Source of the DNA: Micromonospora sp. NBC_01796
GTDB taxonomy: Bacteria > Actinomycetota > Actinomycetes > Mycobacteriales > Micromonosporaceae
Assembly: GCF_035917455.1 (NCBI RefSeq)
Contig: NZ_CP109078.1
Location: forward strand, 2,294,001 to 2,358,000
Direction of reading: 5' to 3'
Length of the DNA: 64,000 nucleotides
Position numbers and translations under genes: made by a program. Every line of letters starts with the position of its first letter. The stretch's first letter is position 1. A model generated the notes under the pieces. That model was not told the origin of the DNA and did not search any database. It saw only the letters and a list, made by a program, of their open reading frames with translations. Of the stretch, positions 1-7,854 are shown piece after piece.

Positions 1-1094
1 GACGAGGGAAGCACCACCCGCAGGGTCTCGGCGAGGTTCTGCTCACCGAAGCCGCTGGCTCCCCAGGCGGTGACGGCGAGAATCGACCCGGCCAGCCCGA
101 GCAGGATCAGGAACAGCCCGGCGGCGGTGCAGGTCTCGAACCGCACCCATCTGCCCCACCAGGCCACCTGGTCCTGGTTGGTGATCCCCTCGGTGTGCCC
201 GTAGAGCAGCGCGAAGACCCCGAAGAGCAGTAGTTGGGCACCGCTCAGTACGGCCAAACAGGTGTAGACCATGGTGCTGATGTCGAAGCCGACCCCGGCC
301 ACCTGCAGCGGCCCGAAGGAGAGCGTCGCGGTGCCGAGCAGGCCGAGCACGAACAGCACCAGCCCCGGCCAGATCAGCGTCTTGCGGGGGGCGAAGACCA
401 GCAGGAAGCGCAGGTGACGCCAGCCGTCCCGCCAGGTACGCAGGTGCGGCGGCCGGCTGCGGCCGTCCTTCTGGAGCGTGGTCGGCACCTCGACGATGTC
501 GTACTTGTTGAGCGCGGCCCGGACCACCAGCTCGGAGGCGAACTCCATGCCCGGCATGCAGAGCTGCAGTTCGCGGATGCGGTCCCGGTTGAAGCCCCGG
601 ATGCCGCAGTGGAAGTCGCCGACGTTGCGCAGCCCGAACAGCCGGCGCCCCAGCCAGGACAGCACCGGGTTGCCCAGGTAGCGGTGCAGCGGCGGCATCG
701 CACCCTTGGCGATGCCGCCGCGGAACCGGTTGCCCATGACCAGGTCGTGCCCGGCGCGCAGTTCACGGATGAACGGCTCAAGACCGGACAGATCATACGA
801 GTCGTCCGCGTCGCCCATGATGATGTACTTGCCGCGGGCCTGCTCGATGCCGTTGAGCAGGGCGCCGCCGTAACCACGGATGGGGGCGTGTGACACCCGG
901 GCCCCCGCCCGGGTGGCGATCTCCTGCGAACCGTCGGTGGACCCGTTGTCGCTGACCAGCACCTCGCCCACCACGCCGAGTTCGGCCAGAGCCCGGACAG
1001 CTTTGGTGACGCAGATCTCCAACGTCTCTGCCTCGTTCAGGCAGGGCAGCAGGACGGTAACCTCGATCTCGTCTCCGGCAACAGAAAGTGCCAC
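1..1094 (-). CDS. GT2 family glycosyltransferase (polyprenyl-phosphate sugar synthase type), 3' end outside window
   Basis: Predicted inner-membrane glycosyltransferase that moves a sugar from a nucleotide donor to polyprenyl phosphate (dolichol-P-glucose/mannose synthase-like). The GTG start at 1092-1094 has GGGAGAA about 7 nt upstream. The GT-A domain (about residues 10-230) shows DNGSTDGS and the metal-binding DADDSYD; the C-terminal part has three to four hydrophobic segments (around LIWPGLVLFVLGLLG and AGLFLILLGLAGSI). About 364 residues are present and the frame is still open at base 1, so the C-terminus is missing. It is transcribed away from DUF4230, with a 211-nt gap between them. 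Family assignment is firm; donor and acceptor are not shown by the sequence. Confidence 0.85.
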   Translation of the reverse strand, partial: MALSVAGDEIEVTVLLPCLNEAETLEICVTKAVRALAELGVVGEVLVSDNGSTDGSQEIATRAGARVSHAPIRGYGGALLNGIEQARGKYIIMGDADDSYDLSGLEPFIRELRAGHDLVMGNRFRGGIAKGAMPPLHRYLGNPVLSWLGRRLFGLRNVGDFHCGIRGFNRDRIRELQLCMPGMEFASELVVRAALNKYDIVEVPTTLQKDGRSRPPHLRTWRDGWRHLRFLLVFAPRKTLIWPGLVLFVLGLLGTATLSFGPLQVAGVGFDISTMVYTCLAVLSGAQLLLFGVFALLYGHTEGITNQDQVAWWGRWVRFETCTAAGLFLILLGLAGSILAVTAWGASGFGEQNLAETLRVVLPS

Positions 1095-1305
1095 AGGCGT
1101 TTCTCCCGATTCGATTTCTCGGTGTGTCGATTGGCGAGGGGCCGGCGGCGAGGGCAGCGCGGTGCTCCGTCGGCCGCCTTCTCAAGACGCCGCTGGATCC
1201 TACCGCCACATCCCGCCCGCGTTGAGACGCCACCAGGGGACGCTAGGAGAATACCCGGCATACCTGGCTGACCTGGGATGACACCGAGTCATCGAACTCC
1301 TACGC

Positions 1306-2154
1306 TCAGGGAGCGGTATAGGTGACGGTCACCTTCTCGTAGCCGAGTGAGCGCAGCAGTCCCTCGAGCATTTTCCGGGTGTTCTCCTGGGCCCGGTCAC
1401 CGAGTCCGCTGTCCCGAGCCGCGGCGGCGATGCTCTCCTCCGCCTTCTGGTAAACCTCGCGCTGCCGGTTCGGATCGCCACCGAAGACCTCGCCGAGCCG
1501 GTTGAGCAGCCCCCGATCCTCGGCGAATACGTAGCTCTTCTCCAGATCGAGATTGGTCTCGCCGAGTTGCGGTGCGGGCAACCGGATCTCCACCGACTTC
1601 CGATCGGCGGATTCGATCACTCCACCCTCGGAAATCTTCGCAAAGTCGACATATGACTCAACAGATCCCGCTCCGACAAAAAGGGTACGTTCGTTGAGCA
1701 GGAAGTCGGGGACGTACTTGCGGTCCTGCTGGAGGTCGATCACCACCTGGAGGTTGCCCTCGGCGGCCACGTACCGACTCAGGTCCTGGATCGACTTCAG
1801 CAACGGCGGCTGGCTGCGGTCGGTCGTCTCCTGCGCGAACGGGTTCCGCCAGCTCGGCCACAACCCGGTCGCCCGTACGCCGAGGAACAGCACCAGCACC
1901 ACGACGAGCGCACCGGCCAGCCAGAACAGCCCACGCCCACGCTCCGGCGCGGTGACGATCACCGGCTCCGGCTGGGTGGGATCCGTCCCGTGGTCGTGAT
2001 CCACCGGGTGGTCGGCGTCCTCGGCGTCGGCGGCCCAGCGCCGATCCGGGGCCGGGGCGGTCGGTGCCGCCTTGCCCTGCGCCGCCGGTGCCTTGCCCTG
2101 CGCGTACTCCGGGTACTCCCGGGTGGGCTCGTTGACATCTCCGCTACGGGACAT
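1306..2154 (-). CDS. DUF4230 domain membrane protein
   Basis: 282 residues. An N-terminal charged and Ala/Pro-rich region of about 70 residues is followed by one membrane helix (about 75-95) and an extracytoplasmic DUF4230 domain (about 110-275) ending in a tyrosine/threonine strand (VTVTYTAP). The ATG start has GAGG 5 nt upstream. DUF4230 proteins have no settled biochemical role; the topology suggests a surface-anchored protein. Two stacked inverted repeats lie just upstream (2177-2245) and may carry the terminator of the preceding gene or an operator for this one. Recognition rests on the alternating strand/helix pattern and the actinobacterial N-terminal layout. Confidence 0.7.
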   Translation of the reverse strand: MSRSGDVNEPTREYPEYAQGKAPAAQGKAAPTAPAPDRRWAADAEDADHPVDHDHGTDPTQPEPVIVTAPERGRGLFWLAGALVVVLVLFLGVRATGLWPSWRNPFAQETTDRSQPPLLKSIQDLSRYVAAEGNLQVVIDLQQDRKYVPDFLLNERTLFVGAGSVESYVDFAKISEGGVIESADRKSVEIRLPAPQLGETNLDLEKSYVFAEDRGLLNRLGEVFGGDPNRQREVYQKAEESIAAAARDSGLGDRAQENTRKMLEGLLRSLGYEKVTVTYTAP

Positions 2155-2176
2155 CTGCCCTCACCGTCCTCATCAG

Positions 2177-2245
2177 ACCGTTTGCCTGGTACAAACGGTA
2201 CGGGTCGGGTACGACAACACGACCACTGCCGTACTTGTACCCGAC
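2177..2245. promoter_or_regulatory. Two consecutive inverted repeats between GCDH and DUF4230 genes
   Basis: First dyad: ACCGTTTG (2177-2184) and CAAACGGT (2192-2199), perfect 8-bp arms around 7 nt. Second dyad: GTCGGGTAC (2204-2212) and GTACCCGAC (2237-2245), perfect 9-bp arms around 24 nt. They sit 7 nt after the stop of the acyl-CoA dehydrogenase and 22 nt before the DUF4230 start. The second could act as its terminator, while the compact first dyad looks more like a repressor site. Function is inferred. Confidence 0.5.
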
Positions 2246-2252
2246 GGGACGG

Positions 2253-3425
2253 TCAGTTGAACGCGGCGATCCCGGTCAACCGCTGACCGATCACCAACTG
2301 GTGGATCTCCGAGGTCCCCTCGTAGGTCAACACGGTCTCCAGGTTGCTGGCGTGGCGCAGCACCGGGTACTCGCCACTGATCCCGTTCGCGCCGAGGATC
2401 GTCCGGCACTGCCGGGCGATGGCCAGCGCCTCCCGTACGTTGTTCAGCTTGCCGACGCTGACCTGGTCCGGGCGCAGCACACCGTTGTCGGCAAGCCGAC
2501 CCAGGTGCAGCGCGAGCAGGTAGCCCTTCTGCAACTCGACCGCCATGTCGGCGAGCTTGGCCTGGGTGAGCTGGAAACCGGCGATCGGTCGGCCGAACTG
2601 GGTCCGGTTGACCGCGTAGTCCAAGGCGACCTCCAGGCAGTCCCGGGCAGCGCCGAGCGCACCCCAGACGATCCCGAACCGCGCCTCGGTCAGGCAGGAC
2701 AGCGGCGCCTTCAACCCGGTCGCCCCGGGCAACCGGGCCGCTGCCGGCAGCCTTACCCCGTCCAGGACCAGTTCACCCGTGGAGGATGCGCGCAGCGACA
2801 TCTTGTGCCGGATCTCCCGCGCGGTCACCCCGGCACTGTCCAGCGGTACGACAAAACCGCGCACCCCGTCGTCGGTCCGGGCCCAGACCACCGCCAGGTC
2901 GGCCAGCGGGGCGTTGGTGATCCACATCTTGGTGCCGGTGAGCACCCAGTCGGTGCCGTCGCGGCGGGCCGTGGTCGCCATCGAGGCCGGATCCGAGCCG
3001 TGGTCGGGTTCGGTCAGGCCGAAGCAGCCGATCGTCTCGCCCGTCGCCATCGTCGGCAGCCAGGACTGCTTCTGCTCCTCGCTGCCGTACCGCCAGATCG
3101 CGTACATGGCGAGCGAGCCCTGCACCGACACCAGGGACCGCAGCCCGGAGTCGCCCGCCTCCAATTCCAGGCAGGCCAGCCCGTACGCGACCGCCGAGGC
3201 GCCGGCGCAGCCGTACCCGGTCAGGTGCATGCCGAGCAGGCCCAGTTTGCCGAACTCGACCGCCAGCTCGCGGATCGGCGCCTCGCCGGACTCGTACCAC
3301 CCGGCGACGTGCGGGCGGACCCGGTCGTCGACCAGCCGGCGTACGACCGAACGGATCTGCCGCTCCTCCTCGGACAGCAGCGCGTCCAGGTCGAGCAGGT
3401 CCAGGGGCGGGGCGGGCGCGTTCAC
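2253..3425 (-). CDS. gcdH: Glutaryl-CoA dehydrogenase-like acyl-CoA dehydrogenase
   Basis: FAD enzyme that oxidises and decarboxylates glutaryl-CoA to crotonyl-CoA in lysine/tryptophan breakdown. 390 residues from GTG 3423-3425; the frame stays open upstream, but that part overlaps the preceding gene and looks non-native. All acyl-CoA dehydrogenase sections are present: the helical N-domain, the central beta domain with CFGLTEPDHGSDP and WITNAPLADL, and the C-domain with GANGISGEY and LTYEGTSEIH, where the Glu is the catalytic base. The GANGISGEY...RHASNLE pattern is closer to glutaryl-CoA dehydrogenases than to short-chain ones. The start overlaps the upstream stop by 4 nt (GTGA), which implies translational coupling. 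Confidence 0.85.
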   Translation of the reverse strand: MNAPAPPLDLLDLDALLSEEERQIRSVVRRLVDDRVRPHVAGWYESGEAPIRELAVEFGKLGLLGMHLTGYGCAGASAVAYGLACLELEAGDSGLRSLVSVQGSLAMYAIWRYGSEEQKQSWLPTMATGETIGCFGLTEPDHGSDPASMATTARRDGTDWVLTGTKMWITNAPLADLAVVWARTDDGVRGFVVPLDSAGVTAREIRHKMSLRASSTGELVLDGVRLPAAARLPGATGLKAPLSCLTEARFGIVWGALGAARDCLEVALDYAVNRTQFGRPIAGFQLTQAKLADMAVELQKGYLLALHLGRLADNGVLRPDQVSVGKLNNVREALAIARQCRTILGANGISGEYPVLRHASNLETVLTYEGTSEIHQLVIGQRLTGIAAFN

Positions 3426-3724
3426 TGGGTCGCCCCGAGCACGAGCACCCGGGCGTGGATCTGGTTGCGCTGCTGCAACGCCGCACGGAGCGCCCGGTGC
3501 AGGCCGTCCTCCAGGTAGAGGCCGTTGTTCCACTGCACGACGTGCGGGAACAGGTCGCCGTAGAAGGTGGAGTCCTCGGCCAGCAGCTTGTCCAGAGCCA
3601 GCTCCCGCTTGGTGGTGATGAGCTGGTCGAGCCGGATCGGACGCGGCGGGATCTCCGCCCACTGCTTCAGAGTGAACTCGTGGTCCGGGTAGGGACGTCC
3701 GTCCCGAACCGCTTTGAAGATCAC
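3422..3724 (-). CDS. Small conserved actinobacterial protein, ParB/sulfiredoxin-like (often labelled VapB-family antitoxin)
   Basis: 100 residues from GTG 3722-3724, with GGAGGGG about 10 nt upstream; the longer frame to 3766 lacks such support. Conserved-looking blocks are the N-terminal VIFKAVRDGRPYP, the middle RLDQLITTKRELALDKLL, and the C-terminal YLEDGLHRALRAALQ followed by IHARVL. The last block resembles the DGhHR...A...hxVRV core of ParB/sulfiredoxin domains. Databases often call this family an antitoxin, but no toxin gene lies beside it. Its stop overlaps the glutaryl-CoA dehydrogenase start, so the two are co-translated. Function unknown. Confidence 0.75.
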   Translation of the reverse strand: MIFKAVRDGRPYPDHEFTLKQWAEIPPRPIRLDQLITTKRELALDKLLAEDSTFYGDLFPHVVQWNNGLYLEDGLHRALRAALQQRNQIHARVLVLGATQ

Positions 3725-3804
3725 GACGGTACGCTCCCCTCCCCGTGGCCGAGCCGGCCCTGCCATGTGACCGTGCCAGTCTGACCGTGCCTCACCACGC
3801 CCGG

Positions 3805-3836
3805 TGACACCGGCACCAAACCGAAGGCCGGTGTCA
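3805..3836 (-). terminator. Hairpin terminator after nitroreductase
   Basis: Perfect 10-bp arms TGACACCGGC (3805-3814) and GCCGGTGTCA (3827-3836) with a 12-nt loop, about 85 nt past the nitroreductase stop and without a T tract. Such U-less hairpins are common actinomycete terminators; the role here is inferred. Confidence 0.55.
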
Positions 3837-3919
3837 GCCTAGCGACCGACAACGACATTGCGGTTTGTTCCCGGATGTCGATTTCGTTACTGCCCGTCCG
3901 GCAACTGCCGACCAACCGG

Positions 3920-4522
3920 TCAACTCCATTGACCGCGATGCACGACCTGTTCAACCGGGCGACGACCTCGATCCAACGACGGCGACCGATGGTCCGGAGC
4001 GCGATAACCGATGGTGATCGCCCCGATGGGAACAAATTCCTCCGGTACGCCGAACGCCTCCCGGTACGACGAAAGCCGCTCCGGCGGGATGCCGAAGAAA
4101 CACGCACCGAGCCCTTCGTCAACCGCGGTGAGCAGCATCAAAAGAGCGGCGAAACCGGTGTCGACATACCAGTACGGCACCGGCCACCGGTTCTCGTCCC
4201 GATCGGCCCAGCCCTTGTCCGGTTCGGCGTACCGGTCCAGGTAGGCCGAGCGGTTGGCGTGCGGGACCACGATCAGCGGCGCCCGCCGCATCCCGTCGAG
4301 CCACCGCCCCCGCCCCGCCCGCGCCGGAGTCGCCGCGGCCCAGAACCGGTCCCGGTCCGGGGCGTCGGACAACACCAGGAAGCCCCAGCCCTGGGAGAAC
4401 CCGGCCGACGGTGCCCGTACCGCGTGGTCCAGCAGTCGGTCGACCACCTCCGGCGGGACCGGTCGGTCCGGGTCGTAGTTGCGCACCATCCGCCGTCGCC
4501 GTACGACCTCCGCGAATTCCAT
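3920..4522 (-). CDS. Nitroreductase family protein
   Basis: FMN-dependent NAD(P)H oxidoreductase of the nitroreductase fold, 200 residues. The N-terminus carries the family signature VVRRRRMVRNYDPDRPVPPE (FMN phosphate-binding Arg cluster), followed by HAVRAPSAGFSQGW. The C-terminal half has LGACFFGIPPE and IGAITIGYRAPD, the usual FMN-contact GxxTxGY-like strand. Substrate unknown. It starts 16 nt after the stop of the aldose-epimerase gene on the same strand, so the two probably form an operon. The last about 20 residues are Arg-rich and probably disordered. Confidence 0.85.
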   Translation of the reverse strand: MEFAEVVRRRRMVRNYDPDRPVPPEVVDRLLDHAVRAPSAGFSQGWGFLVLSDAPDRDRFWAAATPARAGRGRWLDGMRRAPLIVVPHANRSAYLDRYAEPDKGWADRDENRWPVPYWYVDTGFAALLMLLTAVDEGLGACFFGIPPERLSSYREAFGVPEEFVPIGAITIGYRAPDHRSPSLDRGRRPVEQVVHRGQWS

Positions 4523-4538
4523 CCGAGCGACCCGATGC

Positions 4539-5474
4539 CTATTCGGCGGCAGGGCGGATGCCCCAGCTCGCCCGCCAGGTCGCGCCGGGTGCCAGCACGA
4601 TCACGTCCCGGCCGGACCGGAACGCGTCCGGCGGGCAGGTCATCGGCTCCACCGCGACCGAACGGCGGTACCGGTCCCCGATCAGGGTGTCGCCGGTGAA
4701 CACCTGCCACCAGCCGAACGCCGGGTCCGCCCAGATGCTGACCGCCGGCTCACCGGCCGGGCCCGCGAGCGTCACGCTGGAGCCGTCCGGCCCCTGGTCG
4801 ATGTCGCCGAAGGTGACGTCGAGCACCGCCTCGCCGATCCGCTGGGGCTCGGTGAAGTCGTACTCACTGCCGGTCACCTTCACCGCCCCGATCGGCAGCA
4901 TCCGACCGTCGACGAGCAGCCGGCTGCGCCCCGGCACCCGCAGCCGCACCTCCTCGACCGGCACCCCCGGCAGCCGGAAGTACGGATGTACGGAGAGCCC
5001 GAACGGGCACTCCTGCGCGCCCAGGTTGGTCACCTCGTGCTCGGCGCGCAGCCCGTCCGGGCCGATCGACCACCGGGTGCTCAGCCGCAGCGGCCACGGG
5101 TAGCCGATCTGGGCCGGCAGCTCGCAGGCGACCGTGATCGCGTCCGGGGCCTGCTCGACCAGGTGCCAGGGCAGCCAGTTGACCAGCCCGTGGATGGCGG
5201 TGTGCTTGTCCGGCTCGGTCAGCGAGAGCTGGTACGCCCGCCCGCCGAAGCTGTACCGGCCGTCCCGGATCCGGTTCGGCCACGGGGCGAGCACATGCCC
5301 GGCACTGCCCGGCGAGACCTCGTCGTCGGCGTACCCGTCGAGGTAGTCCACCCCGCCGACCCGGTAGGCGCGCAGTCCACCGCCCACCTCCACCACGACG
5401 GCCTGCTGGTCGCCACCCGTGATCGTCCACTGTGTTCCGGACAGCGGGCGGGGCCCGGTCTCGACGTTGTCCAT
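4539..5474 (-). CDS. Aldose 1-epimerase (galactose mutarotase) family protein
   Basis: Cytosolic enzyme predicted to interconvert alpha and beta anomers of hexoses. 311 residues from ATG 5472-5474. Expected elements are present: the strand-rich beta-sandwich, LAPWPNRIRDGRY (substrate Asn-Arg), HTAIHGLVNW (first conserved His), LSVHPYFRLPG (second His) and a late VAVEPMTCPPDAF with the catalytic-type Glu. The start is supported by a -10-like TATCGT ending 6 nt before the ATG (leaderless mRNA) and by family length. Upstream of and close to the nitroreductase gene. Confidence 0.85.
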   Translation of the reverse strand: MDNVETGPRPLSGTQWTITGGDQQAVVVEVGGGLRAYRVGGVDYLDGYADDEVSPGSAGHVLAPWPNRIRDGRYSFGGRAYQLSLTEPDKHTAIHGLVNWLPWHLVEQAPDAITVACELPAQIGYPWPLRLSTRWSIGPDGLRAEHEVTNLGAQECPFGLSVHPYFRLPGVPVEEVRLRVPGRSRLLVDGRMLPIGAVKVTGSEYDFTEPQRIGEAVLDVTFGDIDQGPDGSSVTLAGPAGEPAVSIWADPAFGWWQVFTGDTLIGDRYRRSVAVEPMTCPPDAFRSGRDVIVLAPGATWRASWGIRPAAE

Positions 5475-5480
5475 GCCGGG

Positions 5481-5486
5481 ACGATA
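5481..5486 (-). promoter_or_regulatory. -10 element of a probable leaderless promoter for the aldose-epimerase gene
   Basis: Reads TATCGT on the minus strand, separated by exactly 6 nt from the ATG. There is no ribosome-binding site, which fits a leaderless transcript, a common actinobacterial arrangement. No clear -35. Confidence 0.5.
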
Positions 5487-5538
5487 TCGGTTGTCCCCGG
5501 CCACCGCCCGGTCACCCGCCGACCCGGCCACCAGCGAG

Positions 5539-6948
5539 TCAGTCCGCCGGGGTGGCCGGGGCCCGGTAGCGCAGCAGTGCAGGGAAGGCGAGCGCGAGCA
5601 GCGGGGCCAGCACGACAACCGCCAGCCCACCGCCGACCCAGGCGAACCCGACCCCGAGCGAGGAGGCCATCAGCCCGGCCCGCAGGTCACCGAGCCGGGG
5701 CCCACCGGCCACCACGGTGATGTTGACACCCTGCAACCGGCCGCGCATCCGGTCCGGTACGTAGACCTGCAGCATCGACTGCCGGAACACCGAGCTGACC
5801 AGGTCGGCGGCGCCGGCCAGGGCGAGCAGCCCGACCACCAGCCAGAGCTGGTGCGCCAGACCGGCCAGCGCGATGCTGATCCCCCAGCCGACCACCGCGA
5901 CAACCAGGGCCAGGCCCTGGCGCTGGATCCGCCCGATCCAGCCCGAGGTGAGCCCGCCGAGCACCGATCCGATCGCGATCGCGCTGTAGAGCAGGCCGAT
6001 CGCCGCACCGCCGCCGAACCGTTCCTCCGCCACCTCGGGGAAGAGGCTGCGGGGCATGGCCAGGACCATCGCGATCAGGTCGATGGCGAAGGAGAGCAGG
6101 AGCAGGGGCGTGGTGGCCAGGTAGTGGAAGCCGTCCGCGATGGTGCGCAGGCCGGACCGGCGGGCGGGCGGCGCGGCGGCGTCACCCTCGGTCGCGTCCT
6201 CGACCAGGGGCGCCAGCGACGGCAGCCGGTAGGTGGCCCAGAGCGAGACGGTGAACAGCACCGCGTCCACCCCGTACGCCAGCGGCAGGCCGGTCGCCGG
6301 GGCCCAGGCGGAGAAGATCAGGCCGGCGGTGAGCGGACCGGCGACCCCGGCGGCCTGCGAGGTGGTGAAGCCGAGGGTCAACGCGGCCGGCACCAGCCGG
6401 GTCGGCACCAGCCGGGTGATGATCGCCTGGCGGGCCGGTGAGCTGATCCCGAACGCGGCCGACTGGACCGCGACCAGGGCGAGCAGCAGCACCGGACTGC
6501 CCACCCGGAACACCGCCTGGAGCAGCAGGCCGAGGGTGGTGGCCCAGAGCAGGGTGGTGCTGACCAGCAGCAGCTTGCGCCGGTCGACCAGGTCGGCGAC
6601 GGCTCCGCCCCAGATGCCGAAGATCACCAACGGCACCAGGGTGGCGACCCCGAGCAGGCCGACCCAGAGCGAGTCGCGGGTCAGGCTGTACATCTCCACC
6701 GGTACGGCGACCGCGGTGAACTGCATGCCGTACATCGACACGCCGTTGCCGATCCACAACCGGCGGTACGCGGGCACCCGGAGCGGGCGTACGTCGATCG
6801 CCCACCGCGACGGTGTCTTCTCGCTCTTGTCCGCCGCGAGCGTTTGCTTGTCTGCTGCGAGTTTCCGGTCTTCGAGGCTCTGCTGACCGCTTTGCGGGTC
6901 TTCGACGAGCTGCCCGGAGTCCTGCGCGGAGCCCGGTTCGGAACTCAT
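5539..6948 (-). CDS. MFS transporter (MFS_3 / EntS-like exporter)
   Basis: 469-residue major facilitator with about 12 membrane helices and a long charged N-terminal cytoplasmic tail (about 55 residues, rich in Gln, Lys and Asp). Loop motif A variants appear as GAVADLVDRRKLLL after helix 2; the C-half carries IGRIQRQG and PDRMRGRLQG. The ATG at 6946-6948 overlaps the stop of pdxH (ATGA), so the shorter start is preferred over one 24 nt upstream. Belongs to the EntS/TIGR00900-like group, which exports small molecules such as siderophores or drugs. Substrate not deducible. Paralogue of the transporter at 51.5-52.8 kb. Confidence 0.85.
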   Translation of the reverse strand: MSSEPGSAQDSGQLVEDPQSGQQSLEDRKLAADKQTLAADKSEKTPSRWAIDVRPLRVPAYRRLWIGNGVSMYGMQFTAVAVPVEMYSLTRDSLWVGLLGVATLVPLVIFGIWGGAVADLVDRRKLLLVSTTLLWATTLGLLLQAVFRVGSPVLLLALVAVQSAAFGISSPARQAIITRLVPTRLVPAALTLGFTTSQAAGVAGPLTAGLIFSAWAPATGLPLAYGVDAVLFTVSLWATYRLPSLAPLVEDATEGDAAAPPARRSGLRTIADGFHYLATTPLLLLSFAIDLIAMVLAMPRSLFPEVAEERFGGGAAIGLLYSAIAIGSVLGGLTSGWIGRIQRQGLALVVAVVGWGISIALAGLAHQLWLVVGLLALAGAADLVSSVFRQSMLQVYVPDRMRGRLQGVNITVVAGGPRLGDLRAGLMASSLGVGFAWVGGGLAVVVLAPLLALAFPALLRYRAPATPAD

Positions 6949-7604
6949 GGTGCCAGTCGTTCGATGATCCACCCCTGTTCGTCGCCTCGACGGTAGCGCA
7001 GCCGATCGTGCAGCCTGCTGGTCCGTCCCTGCCAGAACTCCACCGTCTCCGGCAGCACCCGCAGGCCGCCCCAGTTCGGCGGCGGTGGAATCGGGTCATC
7101 GTCGCCGAACCGGTCCACAACCGCCCGGTAGCCGGCGTCGAGGGTCTCCCGGTCCGGGAGAACCCGCGACTGTGGGCTCGCCCACGCCCCGAGCCGGGAA
7201 CCGCGTGGCCGGCTGTCGAAGTACGCCTCGGTCTCGGCCCGGTCCACCGGCTCCACCGCCCCGCAGACCACCACCTGGCGTTGCATCGGGAACCACGGAA
7301 AAACCAGGCTCGCGTACGGATTCGCGAACGCTTCGAGGCCCTTGCGCGACCCGTAGTTGGTGAAGAACACCAACCCGCGCTCGTCGTACCCCTTGAGCAG
7401 TACGGTCCGCCCGCTCGGCCGACCGGCGGCATCCGCGGTGGCGACCACCATCGCGTTCGGCTCGGGCAGGCCGGCGGCGACCGCGTCGACGAACCAGCGG
7501 TCGAACTGGGTGTACCAGTCGGCTGCCAGATCGGCGCGGTGCAGGCCGCGTTCGCCGGAATAATCGCGGCGAATACCCGCTGGTGGAACTGTGTCTCCCG
7601 TCAC
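6945..7604 (-). CDS. pdxH: Pyridoxamine 5'-phosphate oxidase
   Basis: FMN enzyme that oxidises pyridoxamine/pyridoxine 5'-phosphate to PLP. 219 residues from GTG 7602-7604, matching the 218 residues of the E. coli enzyme; the open frame upstream is ignored for that reason. Recognisable blocks: IRRDYSGERGL near the N-terminus, GRTVLLKGYDERGLVFFTNY (FMN/PLP-binding Arg and Lys), SRKGLEAFANP, LVFPWFPMQRQV, SRPRGSRLGAWASPQS, and the C-terminal PP...WGG...P..VEFWQGRTSRLHDR...R. The stop overlaps the MFS start, suggesting co-translation. Confidence 0.93.
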   Translation of the reverse strand: MTGDTVPPAGIRRDYSGERGLHRADLAADWYTQFDRWFVDAVAAGLPEPNAMVVATADAAGRPSGRTVLLKGYDERGLVFFTNYGSRKGLEAFANPYASLVFPWFPMQRQVVVCGAVEPVDRAETEAYFDSRPRGSRLGAWASPQSRVLPDRETLDAGYRAVVDRFGDDDPIPPPPNWGGLRVLPETVEFWQGRTSRLHDRLRYRRGDEQGWIIERLAP

Positions 7605-7854
7605 CCCGCCATCTTGCTGTACCCGCTTCGACCTGCGCGAACCGGCATCGGCCAGGTAATTTGCCGGCAGTCGATGGATCCGCGCCGGGTGCCCGGCCAC
7701 ACCTGTGTTGTGCGTAGCACAACCCGTTCGGGTCGCAAAGTTAGTTACTCACCAGGCAAGATGGCACGAAATACATCCCTGAGGGTCGCCTAAGGAGCTC
7801 CGGTTACGCCGATGAGCCCCGGGTGTACGGACGATGCAGATCCAGGAGAGCGAA

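Noticed and set aside
2235-3518. 427-codon open frame antisense to glutaryl-CoA dehydrogenase
   Set aside because: The product is Gly/Pro/Arg/Gln-rich with no domain pattern; a GC-bias shadow of the real gene.
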